DNA of 33,137 nt from assembly GCA_016791425.1 (NCBI GenBank), contig JAEUMQ010000001.1, positions 1 through 33,137 on the forward strand. Direction: 5' to 3'. Below, piece by piece: positions 7,367-15,073 of the stretch; positions within the stretch are counted from its first letter, which is position 1; each line of letters begins with the position of its first letter. A program made the position numbers and the translations under genes. Source of the DNA: Hyphomonadaceae bacterium. Its GTDB lineage: Bacteria; Pseudomonadota; Alphaproteobacteria; Caulobacterales; Aquidulcibacteraceae. The notes below the pieces were generated by a model. The model ran no database searches and had not been told where the DNA came from. It saw only the letters and a program-made list of their open reading frames with translations.

Positions 7367-8932
7367 TCACGCGAACACTCCGTGCACGAACCATTGCGGC
7401 GCCGCGGCCTCATGATAGAGCCCGTCGCGATAGACCCAGTAGCGCCGCCCCTCCCTGTCCTCGAGCCGGTAATAGTCGCGCGTGAGCTGCGATCCCGCTT
7501 GCAGCCAATTCGCCGCGATCCGCTCCGGCCCTTCCGCGCGCACGACCTCGCGCAGCACCCGTCGCCAGCGGAAGCGCACGGGCGGCCCGTCCGGGACCGC
7601 CGCGATCGCCTCGATCGGCTGCGCCCGCGTAAACAATGTGAGCGGCCGCCGCATCACGTCGTCTTCGGGAGCTCCCCGCGACGCTTGCACGCTCCCCGGA
7701 CCCGGCGCAGCCGCGATCCGGGGCCCAAGGTCGTGCATTCTTCGGCTGTCGCTCGCACCTTCCGGCAGATGCGTATCTCTCACCGCCAGCGTTCCAACCG
7801 CGGACGACCCGAGCCGCGCGGCGAGCATGTCCAGCAGGCGCGCCTCCGCATCCGGATCGCACGCCGAAGCGGGCGCAAGATCGGTCGCATTGAGCACGAT
7901 CGGCGCAATCTCGCACGCATCGAGCCGCACCGCCTCGAAGCCGAACTCCGCGTCGAGCGTTTCCCCCAGCGCGGCAAGCCGCTCGCGGAAAAGCCGCAGG
8001 ATCGGTTTCCCATCGCGTTCCGGCCGCGCCATTCCAAGCGCAATGACGCGCGTCTTTGCATCCACCCCGAAGAGCACGAGCCTGAGCTTGAGCGCGCCCG
8101 CGCCGCGCCGCTCGAGCTTCGTGCAAAGATCCGCACAAAGATCTTCCGCGACATGCAGGATCGCCTCCTGCGTCACGATCGGCTCGGCGAGCTTTCTCTG
8201 CGCAAAGACCGGCGGCGGCGGACGCCGGGGAGAAAGCGCCGGCCGCGCGCGCCCGAGCGCTTCATCGAGCCGGAGCATCGCCTGCTGGCCCGCCCGCGCC
8301 GCGAACGGCTCGCGCGGGCCCTCCATGATCTGCCCGATCGTCTTGAGCCCGAGACGCTTCAGCAAACCCGCCGCCGCATCCTCCAGGCGCAACGCCGCCA
8401 CAGGCAAAGGCTTCAGCACGTCGCGCAAATCCGCATCCTGCACGACGAGCTTCTGTCCGTACCGCACGCACGCCCACGCCGCCGATGGATTGGGTGCGAT
8501 CGCCGCGCGCGAGATGAACCCTTGCGCCTTGAGCCGCGCAACCACCGTTGCACGAAGCATCTCTTCGCCGCCGAAGAGATGGCTTGAGCCGCCGACATCG
8601 AGAAAAAGCGCATCCGGCGCCGCCACGACCACGATCGGCGTGAAGCGCTCGCACCAGGCTGCGACATGATCGAGCAGGCGCGCATCGGCGCCCGCGTCGG
8701 CCTCGAAAGCGACGAGATCTGGCGCTATGGCGCGTGCATCGGCGAGCGGCATGTCCACGGCGAGGCCGGCGCGCTCGGCAAGCCGATCGACCGCACTCAG
8801 CGTGAAGGCGTTGCCGATCTTGGCGTAGACCGCAAACAATCCCTCAGGCGCTGAGCCGTCGCGGCGCAGCCGGTCGGTCGCCAGCCGCGGCAGCCAGATC
8901 GCCATCCATCGACTTGTTGAAAGTTCTCGCAT
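7367..8932 (-). CDS. imuB: ImuB, Y-family-like mutasome subunit
   Basis: ImuB is a catalytically inactive relative of Y-family polymerases that links ImuA and DnaE2 to the beta clamp. Residues 10-27 (MAIWLPRLATDRLRRDGS) are the family start. Other recognisable blocks are the palm-like APDALFLDVGGSSHLFGGE, the helix-hairpin-helix LLKRLGLKTIGQIM, and the C-terminal RDYYRLEDREGRRYWVYRDG and PQWFVHGVFA. The first ATG (8932) has GGA nearby; the ATG at 8905 fits the family start equally well. Both overlap the end of imuA (8844), so the two are translated together. Residues about 400-415 come from a palindromic repeat of family 2, inserted in a linker after RDTHLPEGASDSRR without breaking the frame. 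Confidence 0.93.
   Translation of the reverse strand: MRELSTSRWMAIWLPRLATDRLRRDGSAPEGLFAVYAKIGNAFTLSAVDRLAERAGLAVDMPLADARAIAPDLVAFEADAGADARLLDHVAAWCERFTPIVVVAAPDALFLDVGGSSHLFGGEEMLRATVVARLKAQGFISRAAIAPNPSAAWACVRYGQKLVVQDADLRDVLKPLPVAALRLEDAAAGLLKRLGLKTIGQIMEGPREPFAARAGQQAMLRLDEALGRARPALSPRRPPPPVFAQRKLAEPIVTQEAILHVAEDLCADLCTKLERRGAGALKLRLVLFGVDAKTRVIALGMARPERDGKPILRLFRERLAALGETLDAEFGFEAVRLDACEIAPIVLNATDLAPASACDPDAEARLLDMLAARLGSSAVGTLAVRDTHLPEGASDSRRMHDLGPRIAAAPGPGSVQASRGAPEDDVMRRPLTLFTRAQPIEAIAAVPDGPPVRFRWRRVLREVVRAEGPERIAANWLQAGSQLTRDYYRLEDREGRRYWVYRDGLYHEAAAPQWFVHGVFA
7690..7737. repeat. Family 2 palindromic repeat inside imuB
   Basis: The unit contains CGCTCCCCGGAC (7690), GATCCGGGGC (7715) and TCGTGCA (7731). 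On the minus strand from 12478 the same three blocks appear at the same offsets (0, 25 and 41 bases), so this is a true repeat. In the imuB frame it encodes roughly LGPRIAAAPGPGSVQAS, with no stop. Confidence 0.75.
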
Positions 8933-9563
8933 GCGCGTTCCAGACGAGCGAAGTGGAGAAGCCGGCCGGGCCGGCGCGATTGCGCAGAAGCTCGATATTG
9001 AATGCCGGCGCGCCCAGTTCGCGGTTGGCGCCCTTGCTTGGCGCCGCGCGCACCCGCCAGCGCGCCCACGCCGCGCTCGCCGCGCCCCCGTCGAAGCGCA
9101 GGAGCACGCAAGCCGTGCGATGCTTCTCCGCGATGAGAAGCAACCGGCGCGTGGCGGTGAGGCTCAGCGGCTTGCGCGTCTGCCAGATGGTGACGAGCGC
9201 CAGCGCCGCGGGAATTTTCAGCGTCTGCTCCGCGGCCCAGAGCGCATCGGCCTGGGAGCGCGCCCGCACCAGGAAAAGCCGCTCCAGCGCCAGCCCGTAT
9301 TGCGCAAGGCCCGGCGCATAAGGAACGCCCTCCTCCCCGAAGCTCGCCTCCGGCGCGGCCCAGACGATGAGCCCCCCATCGCGACCCCCATCGCGCCTTC
9401 CGGGCGAAAGCGCCTGGGCCCAGGCGAGCGCGAAACCGAGCGCCGCCGCGCCGTCCCCGGGCGCGGCGGGCAGGATCTCGCTCAGCGGCGGCCGCGATCC
9501 CAAGCCCGAGAGGCCCCCATGGAAAGCGGCCGGAAGCGGATCGGCTTGAGCTGATGCCGGCAC
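8844..9563 (-). CDS. imuA: ImuA, RecA-like mutasome protein
   Basis: The 239-residue product is the RecA/SulA-like partner that binds RecA and ImuB in SOS mutagenesis. Recognisable parts are LPAAFHGGLSGLGSRPPLSE at the start, a central region (ALGFALAWAQAL, GLIVWAAPEASFGEEG, YGLALERLFLVRARSQADAL, TRRLLLIAEKHRTACVLLRF), and a basic C-terminal tail. The start is GTG at 9563. No ATG lies nearby and there is no ribosome site, because the promoter lies immediately upstream; the mRNA is probably leaderless. It is the first gene of imuA-imuB-dnaE2 and its 3' end overlaps imuB. Confidence 0.9.
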   Translation of the reverse strand: MPASAQADPLPAAFHGGLSGLGSRPPLSEILPAAPGDGAAALGFALAWAQALSPGRRDGGRDGGLIVWAAPEASFGEEGVPYAPGLAQYGLALERLFLVRARSQADALWAAEQTLKIPAALALVTIWQTRKPLSLTATRRLLLIAEKHRTACVLLRFDGGAASAAWARWRVRAAPSKGANRELGAPAFNIELLRNRAGPAGFSTSLVWNAHARTFNKSMDGDLAAAAGDRPAAPRRLSA

Positions 9564-9569
9564 CGGAAC

Positions 9570-9598
9570 GACTTAGAACAAAACTAGAACATTGGCAA
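9570..9598 (-). promoter_or_regulatory. LexA-controlled promoter of imuA-imuB-dnaE2
   Basis: On the minus strand, TTGCCA (9598-9593) and TAAGTC (9575-9570) are 17 bases apart and fit -35 and -10 elements. The spacer holds GTTCTAGTTTTGTTC (9590-9576), a perfect alphaproteobacterial SOS box GTTC-N7-GTTC. LexA bound there would cover the promoter. The expected start point falls at or within a few bases of the imuA GTG (9563), which explains the missing ribosome site. A further GAAC at 9566-9569 has N6 spacing and is probably not a second box. Confidence 0.85.
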
Positions 9599-9712
9599 GC
9601 CCCCAAGGCGGGCCCACGGGGCGCCCTCCCCGGCCTGGAGGCTTCGTTCAAACCCGCGCGACCGCCGTCACACAATCCGTGCGCGCCCCGCGCTAGGCTG
9701 CTAGTGTCTTGC

Positions 9713-9732
9713 GAAATTCCTCACCGAATTTC
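9713..9732. promoter_or_regulatory. AT-rich inverted repeat before the TIR gene
   Basis: GAAATTC (9713-9719) and GAATTTC (9726-9732) form a perfect 7-bp inverted repeat around CTCACC. It ends 23 bases before the TIR start, just upstream of the GGAG ribosome site. Its AT content stands out. It could be an operator or a leader hairpin. I see no convincing sigma-70 promoter in the rest of 9599-9755. Confidence 0.4.
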
Positions 9733-9755
9733 CCGGGTGGACTTCGGAGAGTCCC

Positions 9756-11219
9756 ATGACCGACATCTTCATTTCCTACGCGCGCGCCGACCGCGACCGG
9801 GTGCGCAACATCGCGCTGGCGCTGACGGCGGAAGGCTTCGCTGTCTGGTGGGATCCTGACATCAAGCCGGGCAAGCAATGGAACGACGTGATCCGCAAGG
9901 CGCTCGACGACGCCGCCGCGGTCGTCGTCTGCTGGTCTCCGACCTCCGCGAAATCGAACTGGGTGGCCGCCGAAAGCAATCACGCCAACGCCCGCCGCGC
10001 GCTCGTGCCGGTCATGGTCAAGAGCTGCAATCCGCCGATCCCGTTCAACATGATCCAGTCGGCCGATCTCACCCGCTGGCGCGGCGATCCCGACCATGCC
10101 GAATGGGTGATGGCGCTGCGCGAGATCCGCCGCCTGGTCGAAGCCAAGCGGCGCGGGATCGCGGCCGCGCCGCCGCCTGGCGAAGCCGAAGGCGCGACGA
10201 TGTCCGGTTCAGGCGCCGGCGCCGGTTATGGCGCGGGCGCAGGCGTTGGGGGAAACATCCCCTATCAGCTTTCCCGCACGCGCGGCCGCATGGGCCCGCG
10301 TCTCAGCCAGATGCTCTTGAGCACGGTCGTGATCGGCGCGGTGCTTACCGCGGGCATCGTCGCGGCCTCCAACATCGACAAGATCTACCGGCCTCCGCCG
10401 GCCATCGCGACCCGCGTCGACGCCGCGCCCGAGCCCTCCACGCCGACCCCGACGAAAACCGCGGGGCTCGACAGGCCTTCTGCGCCGAAAGCGCCGCGGA
10501 TCGACCGTCCGGCGCCGCCAGAAACCGAGCCTGAGGTTGCGCAGGAGCCGGATCTTCCGCCCGAACCGGAGCGTCCCTCGATCGATGATCGCGCCGATGT
10601 GCCCGCGTTGGAGCAATGCATCGCGCGTCTCGCGGCCTCGTGTCCCGCCGCGAACGGATCGCCGGTCGGCTTCCACGCCAACAACAGCATCGACCCCGCC
10701 GAGCGCAGATTCCTCGCCGCGCTGGGCGTCTCGGTGGAGCCGCGCATCAACGCCTCGGCGAACAATTTCTGCAACAGCCGCCGGCCGAGCTCCCGGCCCG
10801 TCCGCGCCGCCTGCGACGAGATCTCCTTCCCCCGCGAAGAGCGCCCGAACGGCGGACGTCCCCCGCGCGAACAGACCCCGCGCGCCAACAACAACGGCAA
10901 TATCGGCGCGATCCTGGGCGGCATCCTGGGCGCGCTCGTCGTCGGCGCCGCAGTCAACGAAGCCAACAATCGCGACGACCATCGCAACGACGACAAGCCC
11001 CCGCCTTCGGGCGAAAGCAATCCGCCGCGTCCGCGCGACGAGGCGGCGCCGCGCGCCGATACCGCCAATCCCGGCAACGTCCAGCAACAGCCCGGCGGCG
11101 TGATCTACCGTCGCGGCGCAGCCCAGCGCGTGGACAATGCAAGCCTGCTCTGCGCGACCGCCGAATCCCGCGCCCGCAACCCGAACTCGTGCCCGCAGGA
11201 CGGCCCGATCGTGAAGTGA
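9756..11219 (+). CDS. Membrane-anchored TIR-domain protein
   Basis: Residues 1-130 form a TIR domain. It starts with TDIFISYARADRDRV, has AVWWDPDIKPGKQW, and carries SAKSNWVAAE, in which Glu73 sits where TIR NAD-cleaving enzymes have their catalytic glutamate. A Gly/Ala-rich linker follows. One clear membrane segment lies at about 185-206, then a Pro-rich stretch to about 285, then a tail with Cys288, Cys296, Cys339 and Cys353 and two more near the end, consistent with disulfides in the periplasm. A glycine-zipper segment (GAILGGILGALVVGAAV, about 384-400) could insert in a membrane. I infer TIR inside and tail outside. The substrate and trigger are unknown, and no classical defence partner gene is adjacent. 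GGAG precedes the ATG, and a strong terminator follows. Confidence 0.85.
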   Translation: MTDIFISYARADRDRVRNIALALTAEGFAVWWDPDIKPGKQWNDVIRKALDDAAAVVVCWSPTSAKSNWVAAESNHANARRALVPVMVKSCNPPIPFNMIQSADLTRWRGDPDHAEWVMALREIRRLVEAKRRGIAAAPPPGEAEGATMSGSGAGAGYGAGAGVGGNIPYQLSRTRGRMGPRLSQMLLSTVVIGAVLTAGIVAASNIDKIYRPPPAIATRVDAAPEPSTPTPTKTAGLDRPSAPKAPRIDRPAPPETEPEVAQEPDLPPEPERPSIDDRADVPALEQCIARLAASCPAANGSPVGFHANNSIDPAERRFLAALGVSVEPRINASANNFCNSRRPSSRPVRAACDEISFPREERPNGGRPPREQTPRANNNGNIGAILGGILGALVVGAAVNEANNRDDHRNDDKPPPSGESNPPRPRDEAAPRADTANPGNVQQQPGGVIYRRGAAQRVDNASLLCATAESRARNPNSCPQDGPIVK

Positions 11220-11226
11220 AGAGAAA

Positions 11227-11260
11227 GGCGCGGAGTTGGCTCGCTCCGCGCCCCTTTTTT
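11227..11260 (+). terminator. Rho-independent terminator of the TIR gene
   Basis: GGCGCGGAG (11227-11235) pairs perfectly with CTCCGCGCC (11244-11252) around an 8-base loop and is followed by six T residues (11255-11260). It starts 8 bases after the TIR stop codon. The last T residues are part of the TAA stop of the convergent patatin gene. Confidence 0.9.
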
Positions 11261-12347
11261 ATGCACGGCGCATGCGCGAAAATTCCGCAACCCGGTTGAT
11301 GCGGTAGCCGTCTAGCGCATCCTCCTCGCCCTGGAAGAGCATGCGGATGTCGATGCTGGAGCGCTCCCCGACAGCATCGTAATGCGCGCCGATCCAGCGC
11401 TCGGCGGCCGCGCGGCCCTTCATGAACAGCATGTCGATGAACGCCCGCTCCGCATTGAGCTTGGAGGAGGCCCCCAGCGCCGAGAGCGTCTTCTCGTCCT
11501 CGATCATGTGCACGAAGACGCGGCGATAGCCTGTGCCTTCAAGTCTTCCCTCTTCCAGCAGCCGCGTGACGAAATCGACCGCGCGCAGCTCCCGCAGCAG
11601 CGATGCGTTGAACGTGATCTCGTTGAGCCGGTTCTGGATCTCGCGGGCGGTGTCCGGCTTGCCCGGCCGCGTGAGCGGATTGATCTGGATGATGACGACA
11701 TCGTCCGCCGGCGAATGGTCGAACAGCGGCCAGAGCGGCGGATTGCCCATATAGCCGCCGTCCCAATAGGGCGCGCCGTCGATCTCGACCGCCTGGAACA
11801 TGAACGGCAGACACGCCGACGCCATCACATGATCGACGCCGACCACATCGTTGCTGAACACCTTGGTGCGCCCTGTCTCGACATTCGTGGCCGAAAGGAA
11901 GAGCTTGAGGCCGCTTTTGCGCACGCGCTCGAAATCGATGAGATCCTTCACCAGGTCCCGGAGCGGATTGATGTTGAGCGGATTGAGCTCGTAGGGGCTC
12001 GCCACGCGCGACAGCATGTCCATCCAGAGATAGGCCGGCGAATGATCGAGGCTCCAGCCGCCGAAGAAGGCGTCGAACGGCGTGCGTTTGAGCGGGCTGG
12101 CGCGCGCGGCCTCGCAGACGCCTTCCCAGAAGCGCCTGAGCGTCGTGCGCGCTTCTTCCGGACAGCACGAGCAGAGCCCGTCGGCGAGCGCGACCGCATT
12201 CATCGCGCCCGCGGACGCGCCGGTGACGGCCGCGATCTCGAAGCGGTCGTCTTCAAGCAGCCGATCAAGCACGCCCCAGGAGAACGCGCCGTGCGCGCCT
12301 CCGCCCTGCAGCGCCAGATTGATCTTCTTCTTTTCGAACTTGGGCAT
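11259..12347 (-). CDS. Patatin-like phospholipase (DUF3734-type)
   Basis: The 362-residue lipid acyl hydrolase has all patatin motifs: the oxyanion loop GGGAHG (15-20), the nucleophile elbow GASAG with Ser45, and the catalytic Asp196 in DGG (YWDGGYMGNPPLWPLF). The C-terminal part (INPLTRPGKPDTAREIQNRL, NEITFNASLLRELRAVDFV) resembles the DUF3734 region found in alphaproteobacterial patatins. No signal peptide is seen. The ATG at 12347 was chosen because GGGGAG lies just upstream and similarity starts at KKINLALQGGGAHG; an upstream in-frame ATG at 12401 lies within repeat sequence. The downstream neighbour bdhA is on the same strand, and I recall this pairing in other alphaproteobacteria. A role around polyhydroxybutyrate or membrane lipid turnover is plausible but not shown. 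Confidence 0.9.
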   Translation of the reverse strand: MPKFEKKKINLALQGGGAHGAFSWGVLDRLLEDDRFEIAAVTGASAGAMNAVALADGLCSCCPEEARTTLRRFWEGVCEAARASPLKRTPFDAFFGGWSLDHSPAYLWMDMLSRVASPYELNPLNINPLRDLVKDLIDFERVRKSGLKLFLSATNVETGRTKVFSNDVVGVDHVMASACLPFMFQAVEIDGAPYWDGGYMGNPPLWPLFDHSPADDVVIIQINPLTRPGKPDTAREIQNRLNEITFNASLLRELRAVDFVTRLLEEGRLEGTGYRRVFVHMIEDEKTLSALGASSKLNAERAFIDMLFMKGRAAAERWIGAHYDAVGERSSIDIRMLFQGEEDALDGYRINRVAEFSRMRRA

Positions 12348-12355
12348 GTGCTCCC

Positions 12356-12478
12356 CGCTCCCCGGCCGAGCGTGCACGAGCGCGCGGAGCGCCGGGTCCA
12401 AGGTTAGTTCGCCGCAGCGGACGAATGCGTTGCACGAAGCTGCGCCCCGGATCGCGACTTTGTCGCGTCCGGGGAGCG
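12356..12478. repeat. Family 2 palindromic repeat doublet
   Basis: CGCTCCCCGG at 12356-12365 is repeated inverted as CCGGGGAGCG at 12469-12478, giving a 123-bp element with 10-bp perfect ends. The right unit is a strong hairpin (12445-12458 with 12462-12474, one bulged base, loop TTT) just downstream of the bdhA stop, where it may also act as a terminator. The left unit overlaps the patatin gene's upstream region. The element fills the 132-bp gap between the two genes. Confidence 0.75.
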
Positions 12479-12479
12479 A

Positions 12480-13268
12480 TCAGTGCGCGGTCCAGCCGCC
12501 ATCGACCGGCAGCGCCGCGCCATTGATCTGCATCGCCGCCTCCGAACAGAGGAAGACCGCGAACGCCCCCAGTTGCGCCGTGGTGACGAATTGCTTCGTC
12601 GGCTGCGCGGCCAAGAGCACGTCGCGCTTCACGGCTTCCTCGCTGATCCCGCGCGCCTTGGCCTGATCGGGGATCTGCTTCTCAACGAGCGGCGTGAGCA
12701 CATAGCCAGGGCAGATCGCGTTGCAGGTGACGCCGAACTCCGCGCCCTCGAGCGCGACCGTCTTGGTGAGCCCGAGGACGCCGTGCTTGGCCGCGACATA
12801 AGCCGACTTGAACGGCGAAGCCACGAGGGCATGCGCGGACGCGATATTGATGATCCGCCCCCATTTCCGCGACTTCATATCGGCGAAGGTGTCGTGGATG
12901 AGATGGAACGCGCTGGAGAGATTGATGGCGATGATCGCGTCCCATTTCTGGCTCGGGAATTCCTCGATCGGCGAAACGTGCTGGATCCCGGCATTGTTGA
13001 CGACGATATCGACCTTGCCGAACGCCTGCTTGGCGGCCGCCGCGAGACCGGAAATCTCATCCGGCTTCGACATGTCCGCGCCGTTATAGATCACCTTGAC
13101 GCCGTAATCCTTCGCGAGCCGCGCGCGCTCGCGCTCGATCTCGTCGGCGGGCCCGAAGCCGTTGATGACGAGGTCCGCGCCTTCTGCGGCGAGCGCTTCG
13201 GCGACGCCGAGCCCGATGCCGCTGGTTGAGCCCGTGACGATAGCGCTTTTGCCTTTAAGCGACGGCAT
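12480..13268 (-). CDS. bdhA: D-3-hydroxybutyrate dehydrogenase (short-chain dehydrogenase)
   Basis: The enzyme interconverts 3-hydroxybutyrate and acetoacetate with NAD, a step in polyhydroxybutyrate use. The 262-residue protein has the Rossmann motif TGSTSGIG (12-19), NNAG (91-94), and the catalytic Ser144, Tyr157 and Lys161 in SAHALVASPFKSAYVAAKHG. The specific blocks CNAICPGYVLTPLVEKQIPD, QPTKQFVTTAQLGAFAVFLC and the ending VDGGWTAH are characteristic of BdhA rather than of other SDR enzymes. The start at 13268 has AGGAG seven bases upstream; the frame's upstream extension lies inside the MFS gene. It overlaps that MFS gene by 14 bp, so the two are co-transcribed and the transporter may serve the same pathway. 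Confidence 0.93.
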   Translation of the reverse strand: MPSLKGKSAIVTGSTSGIGLGVAEALAAEGADLVINGFGPADEIERERARLAKDYGVKVIYNGADMSKPDEISGLAAAAKQAFGKVDIVVNNAGIQHVSPIEEFPSQKWDAIIAINLSSAFHLIHDTFADMKSRKWGRIINIASAHALVASPFKSAYVAAKHGVLGLTKTVALEGAEFGVTCNAICPGYVLTPLVEKQIPDQAKARGISEEAVKRDVLLAAQPTKQFVTTAQLGAFAVFLCSEAAMQINGAALPVDGGWTAH

Positions 13269-14469
13269 GGATGGTCTCCTTCTTGATCTGCGGTGAGAGG
13301 GCGAACGTGGCGAGCGCTGCGATGAGGAGCGCCGCGCCGACCGTGACGACAACGCCGGTCCAGCCCGCCTGCATGTAGACGATGCCGAGCGAAAATCCGC
13401 CGACCAGGCCGCCGAGATAATAGGATGCCAGATAGAGCCCGCCCGCAGCGGCGCGGTCTTCCTTGGCGCGGCCGCTGACGAAGCCGGTAGCGGCGGCTTG
13501 CGCGAAGAACGTGCCGGCCCCGATCAGCGCCAGCCCCGCCAGCACCGCAGGCAGCGATGCCGAAAGCGTCAGCGCCGCGCCGATCGCGGCGGCGAAAAGC
13601 CCGCCCCAGATCGCGCGCCGCGCGCCGAACGCTTTCCCCGCCGCGCCGGCAAGCGGCGTGGTCACAAGCGCGGGCGCGAACACGAAATAGACGAGGCCAA
13701 GTTGCGCGGGCTTGAGCGAGAAGGGCGGGCCTGCAAGCACGAAGTTCACATAGGTGAAGACGCCCAGGAACACGAACAAGATGAGGAAGCCGAGCAAAAA
13801 GGCCGCAGGCAGGCCCGGCGTCGCGAAATGCGCCTTCCAGACGGCAAGCGGCGGCTTGGGCGCTTGCCCGCTGGTCATGCGGCGCATGGACGGACGGATG
13901 ACGAAGAACGCCAGAGCCGCGCCGAGGAGATTGAGGCCTGCGAACACCGTGAACGTCGTGGCCACGTCCGTTTCGCTCACCAAGGTGGCGGCGATGAGGC
14001 GTCCGAAGAGATTGCTCGCGACGTTGCCGGTGACATAGGCCGCCAGCGCTCCGGCGGCCTGCACGGGCGTGCATTCCTCTGCAAGATAGGCGAGCGTCAA
14101 CGTGAACGCCGCGGCCATGAAAACGCCCTGGACGACGCGCAAAGCCGCCAGCGCGGCGAGGTTGGGCGCGTGCGCCAGAAGCAATGTTGGGATCGCCAGG
14201 AGCGCGAGCGAGAGCCAGATGCCCATGCGCCGGTCGAGCTTGCGCGCCACGAGCGCGACCCCGAGGCCAGAGACGGCCATCCCGAACGTGCTCGCATTGA
14301 TCGCCGCGCCGATCTCGCCGGGCGTCACATCGTACATCGCCGCCAGCGACGGCAGGATCGCCTGCGCCGCGAAGAGATCGACGAGCGTGAGGAAGCTGAC
14401 GAGCCCGATGACGATCCCGCGCGTGAGATCGCCCTTGGCGTCGGCATGAATGGAATGAATGTCGGCCAT
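13255..14469 (-). CDS. MFS transporter
   Basis: The 404-residue protein has about 12 hydrophobic segments, beginning with IVIGLVSFLTLVDLFAAQAI and ending with VVVTVGAALLIAALATFAL. The conserved loop after helix 2 is seen as VARKLDRRMG. This fits a major facilitator in the inner membrane. The ATG at 14469 was chosen because the upstream extension is hydrophilic and crosses a hairpin, and GGGGG precedes this ATG. Substrate is unknown. Overlap with bdhA suggests a link to hydroxybutyrate or another organic acid, but it could be an efflux pump. Confidence 0.88.
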   Translation of the reverse strand: MADIHSIHADAKGDLTRGIVIGLVSFLTLVDLFAAQAILPSLAAMYDVTPGEIGAAINASTFGMAVSGLGVALVARKLDRRMGIWLSLALLAIPTLLLAHAPNLAALAALRVVQGVFMAAAFTLTLAYLAEECTPVQAAGALAAYVTGNVASNLFGRLIAATLVSETDVATTFTVFAGLNLLGAALAFFVIRPSMRRMTSGQAPKPPLAVWKAHFATPGLPAAFLLGFLILFVFLGVFTYVNFVLAGPPFSLKPAQLGLVYFVFAPALVTTPLAGAAGKAFGARRAIWGGLFAAAIGAALTLSASLPAVLAGLALIGAGTFFAQAAATGFVSGRAKEDRAAAGGLYLASYYLGGLVGGFSLGIVYMQAGWTGVVVTVGAALLIAALATFALSPQIKKETIHAVA

Positions 14470-14483
14470 GTGCGCCCCCGTGG

Positions 14484-14512
14484 GCCGGACGACGGCGGGG
14501 CCGTCGTCCGGC
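14484..14512. terminator. Perfect 13-bp hairpin between the cupin and MFS genes
   Basis: GCCGGACGACGGC (14484-14496) and its exact complement (14500-14512) enclose a three-base loop. It lies 7 bases after the cupin stop and 14 bases before the MFS start. It probably terminates or weakens read-through from the cupin gene. No T-run follows. Confidence 0.6.
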
Positions 14513-14519
14513 TTGGGTG

Positions 14520-14972
14520 TCAGTTCTGCGGCGGCAGGATGTCGGCGGAAAGCAGGATCGTTTGCCGACGCGAATTGTTGCGCCACCAATGCGAAGTCGC
14601 GCCCTGCTCGGCGACGACCTCCCCCTCGCGGTGCAGGATCGGATCCGCGCAGGTGCTGCGGTATTCGGTGACCTGGCCCTTCAGCACGTAGATGTTCGCG
14701 GGGCGATCCATGTGCGAATGCCAGGGCACGACGCCGCCCGGCTCGATCACGAGGCGACGAAGGCGCAATTGCCGGCCGGGGATGTTGTAATTGGCGAGAT
14801 CGACGGAGGAGATGACCGTATCGGTGACGCGCTCGGGCGCCGAGGGGCCCGGCTGCGTGACATCGACGCCGACCTTGTCAGCCGGGCATTCCCCGGCATA
14901 GGCGGGCGCCGCGGCGAAGGCGAGGGCGGCGAACGCGGCGGCGATGGAAAAGCGCTTGATCTTCACGAACAT
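14520..14972 (-). CDS. Secreted cupin-domain protein
   Basis: The 150-residue product has a signal peptide (FSIAAAFAALAFAAAPAYA, cleaved before GEC) and a single cupin barrel. Motif 1 is seen as PWHSHMDRPANIYVLKGQ, with two histidines suited to metal binding; motif 2 is weaker, with His in ATSHWWRN. Two cysteines (in GECPAD and STCADP) may form a disulfide. It is thus a small periplasmic metal-binding protein of unknown activity. The start at 14972 has AGGAG in front. The gene is divergent from the four-gene redox operon and has its own ECF-type promoter facing it, so it is likely to be induced together with that operon. Confidence 0.85.
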   Translation of the reverse strand: MFVKIKRFSIAAAFAALAFAAAPAYAGECPADKVGVDVTQPGPSAPERVTDTVISSVDLANYNIPGRQLRLRRLVIEPGGVVPWHSHMDRPANIYVLKGQVTEYRSTCADPILHREGEVVAEQGATSHWWRNNSRRQTILLSADILPPQN

Positions 14973-15011
14973 GTTGAACTCCTGATCTGCAACCTTGAGG
15001 TCCACCGCTCG

Positions 15012-15037
15012 TTCGCGCCGCGGCGCCCGGCGGTTAC
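15012..15037 (-). promoter_or_regulatory. ECF sigma-type promoter of the cupin gene
   Basis: On the minus strand, GTAACC (15037-15032) is followed after exactly 16 bases by CGAA (15015-15012). As I recall, GTAACC-N16-CGAA is the promoter pattern of the Caulobacter crescentus ECF factor sigma-F. The expected transcript starts near 15005, about 33 bases before the cupin ATG. Confidence 0.7.
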
Positions 15038-15073
15038 CGAATTCGGCTGTGTCGCGAAAGGGGCGCCCCGGCC

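Noticed and set aside
7367-8932. Long plus-strand open frames across imuB and dnaE2 (for example 3652-5340 and 7382-8587)
   Set aside because: They are antisense shadows caused by high GC content; they lack ribosome sites and family similarity, and are rich in Arg/Pro/His as expected of shadows.
9566-9579. A second LexA box from GAAC at 9566 and 9576
   Set aside because: The spacing is 6 rather than the required 7 bases.
9756-12347. TIR protein next to a patatin-like phospholipase as a defence island (both are known immune effectors)
   Set aside because: They converge on separate strands with a strong terminator between, there is no nucleotide cyclase or sensor gene, and the patatin has the DUF3734-type layout beside bdhA, pointing to lipid or polyhydroxybutyrate metabolism.
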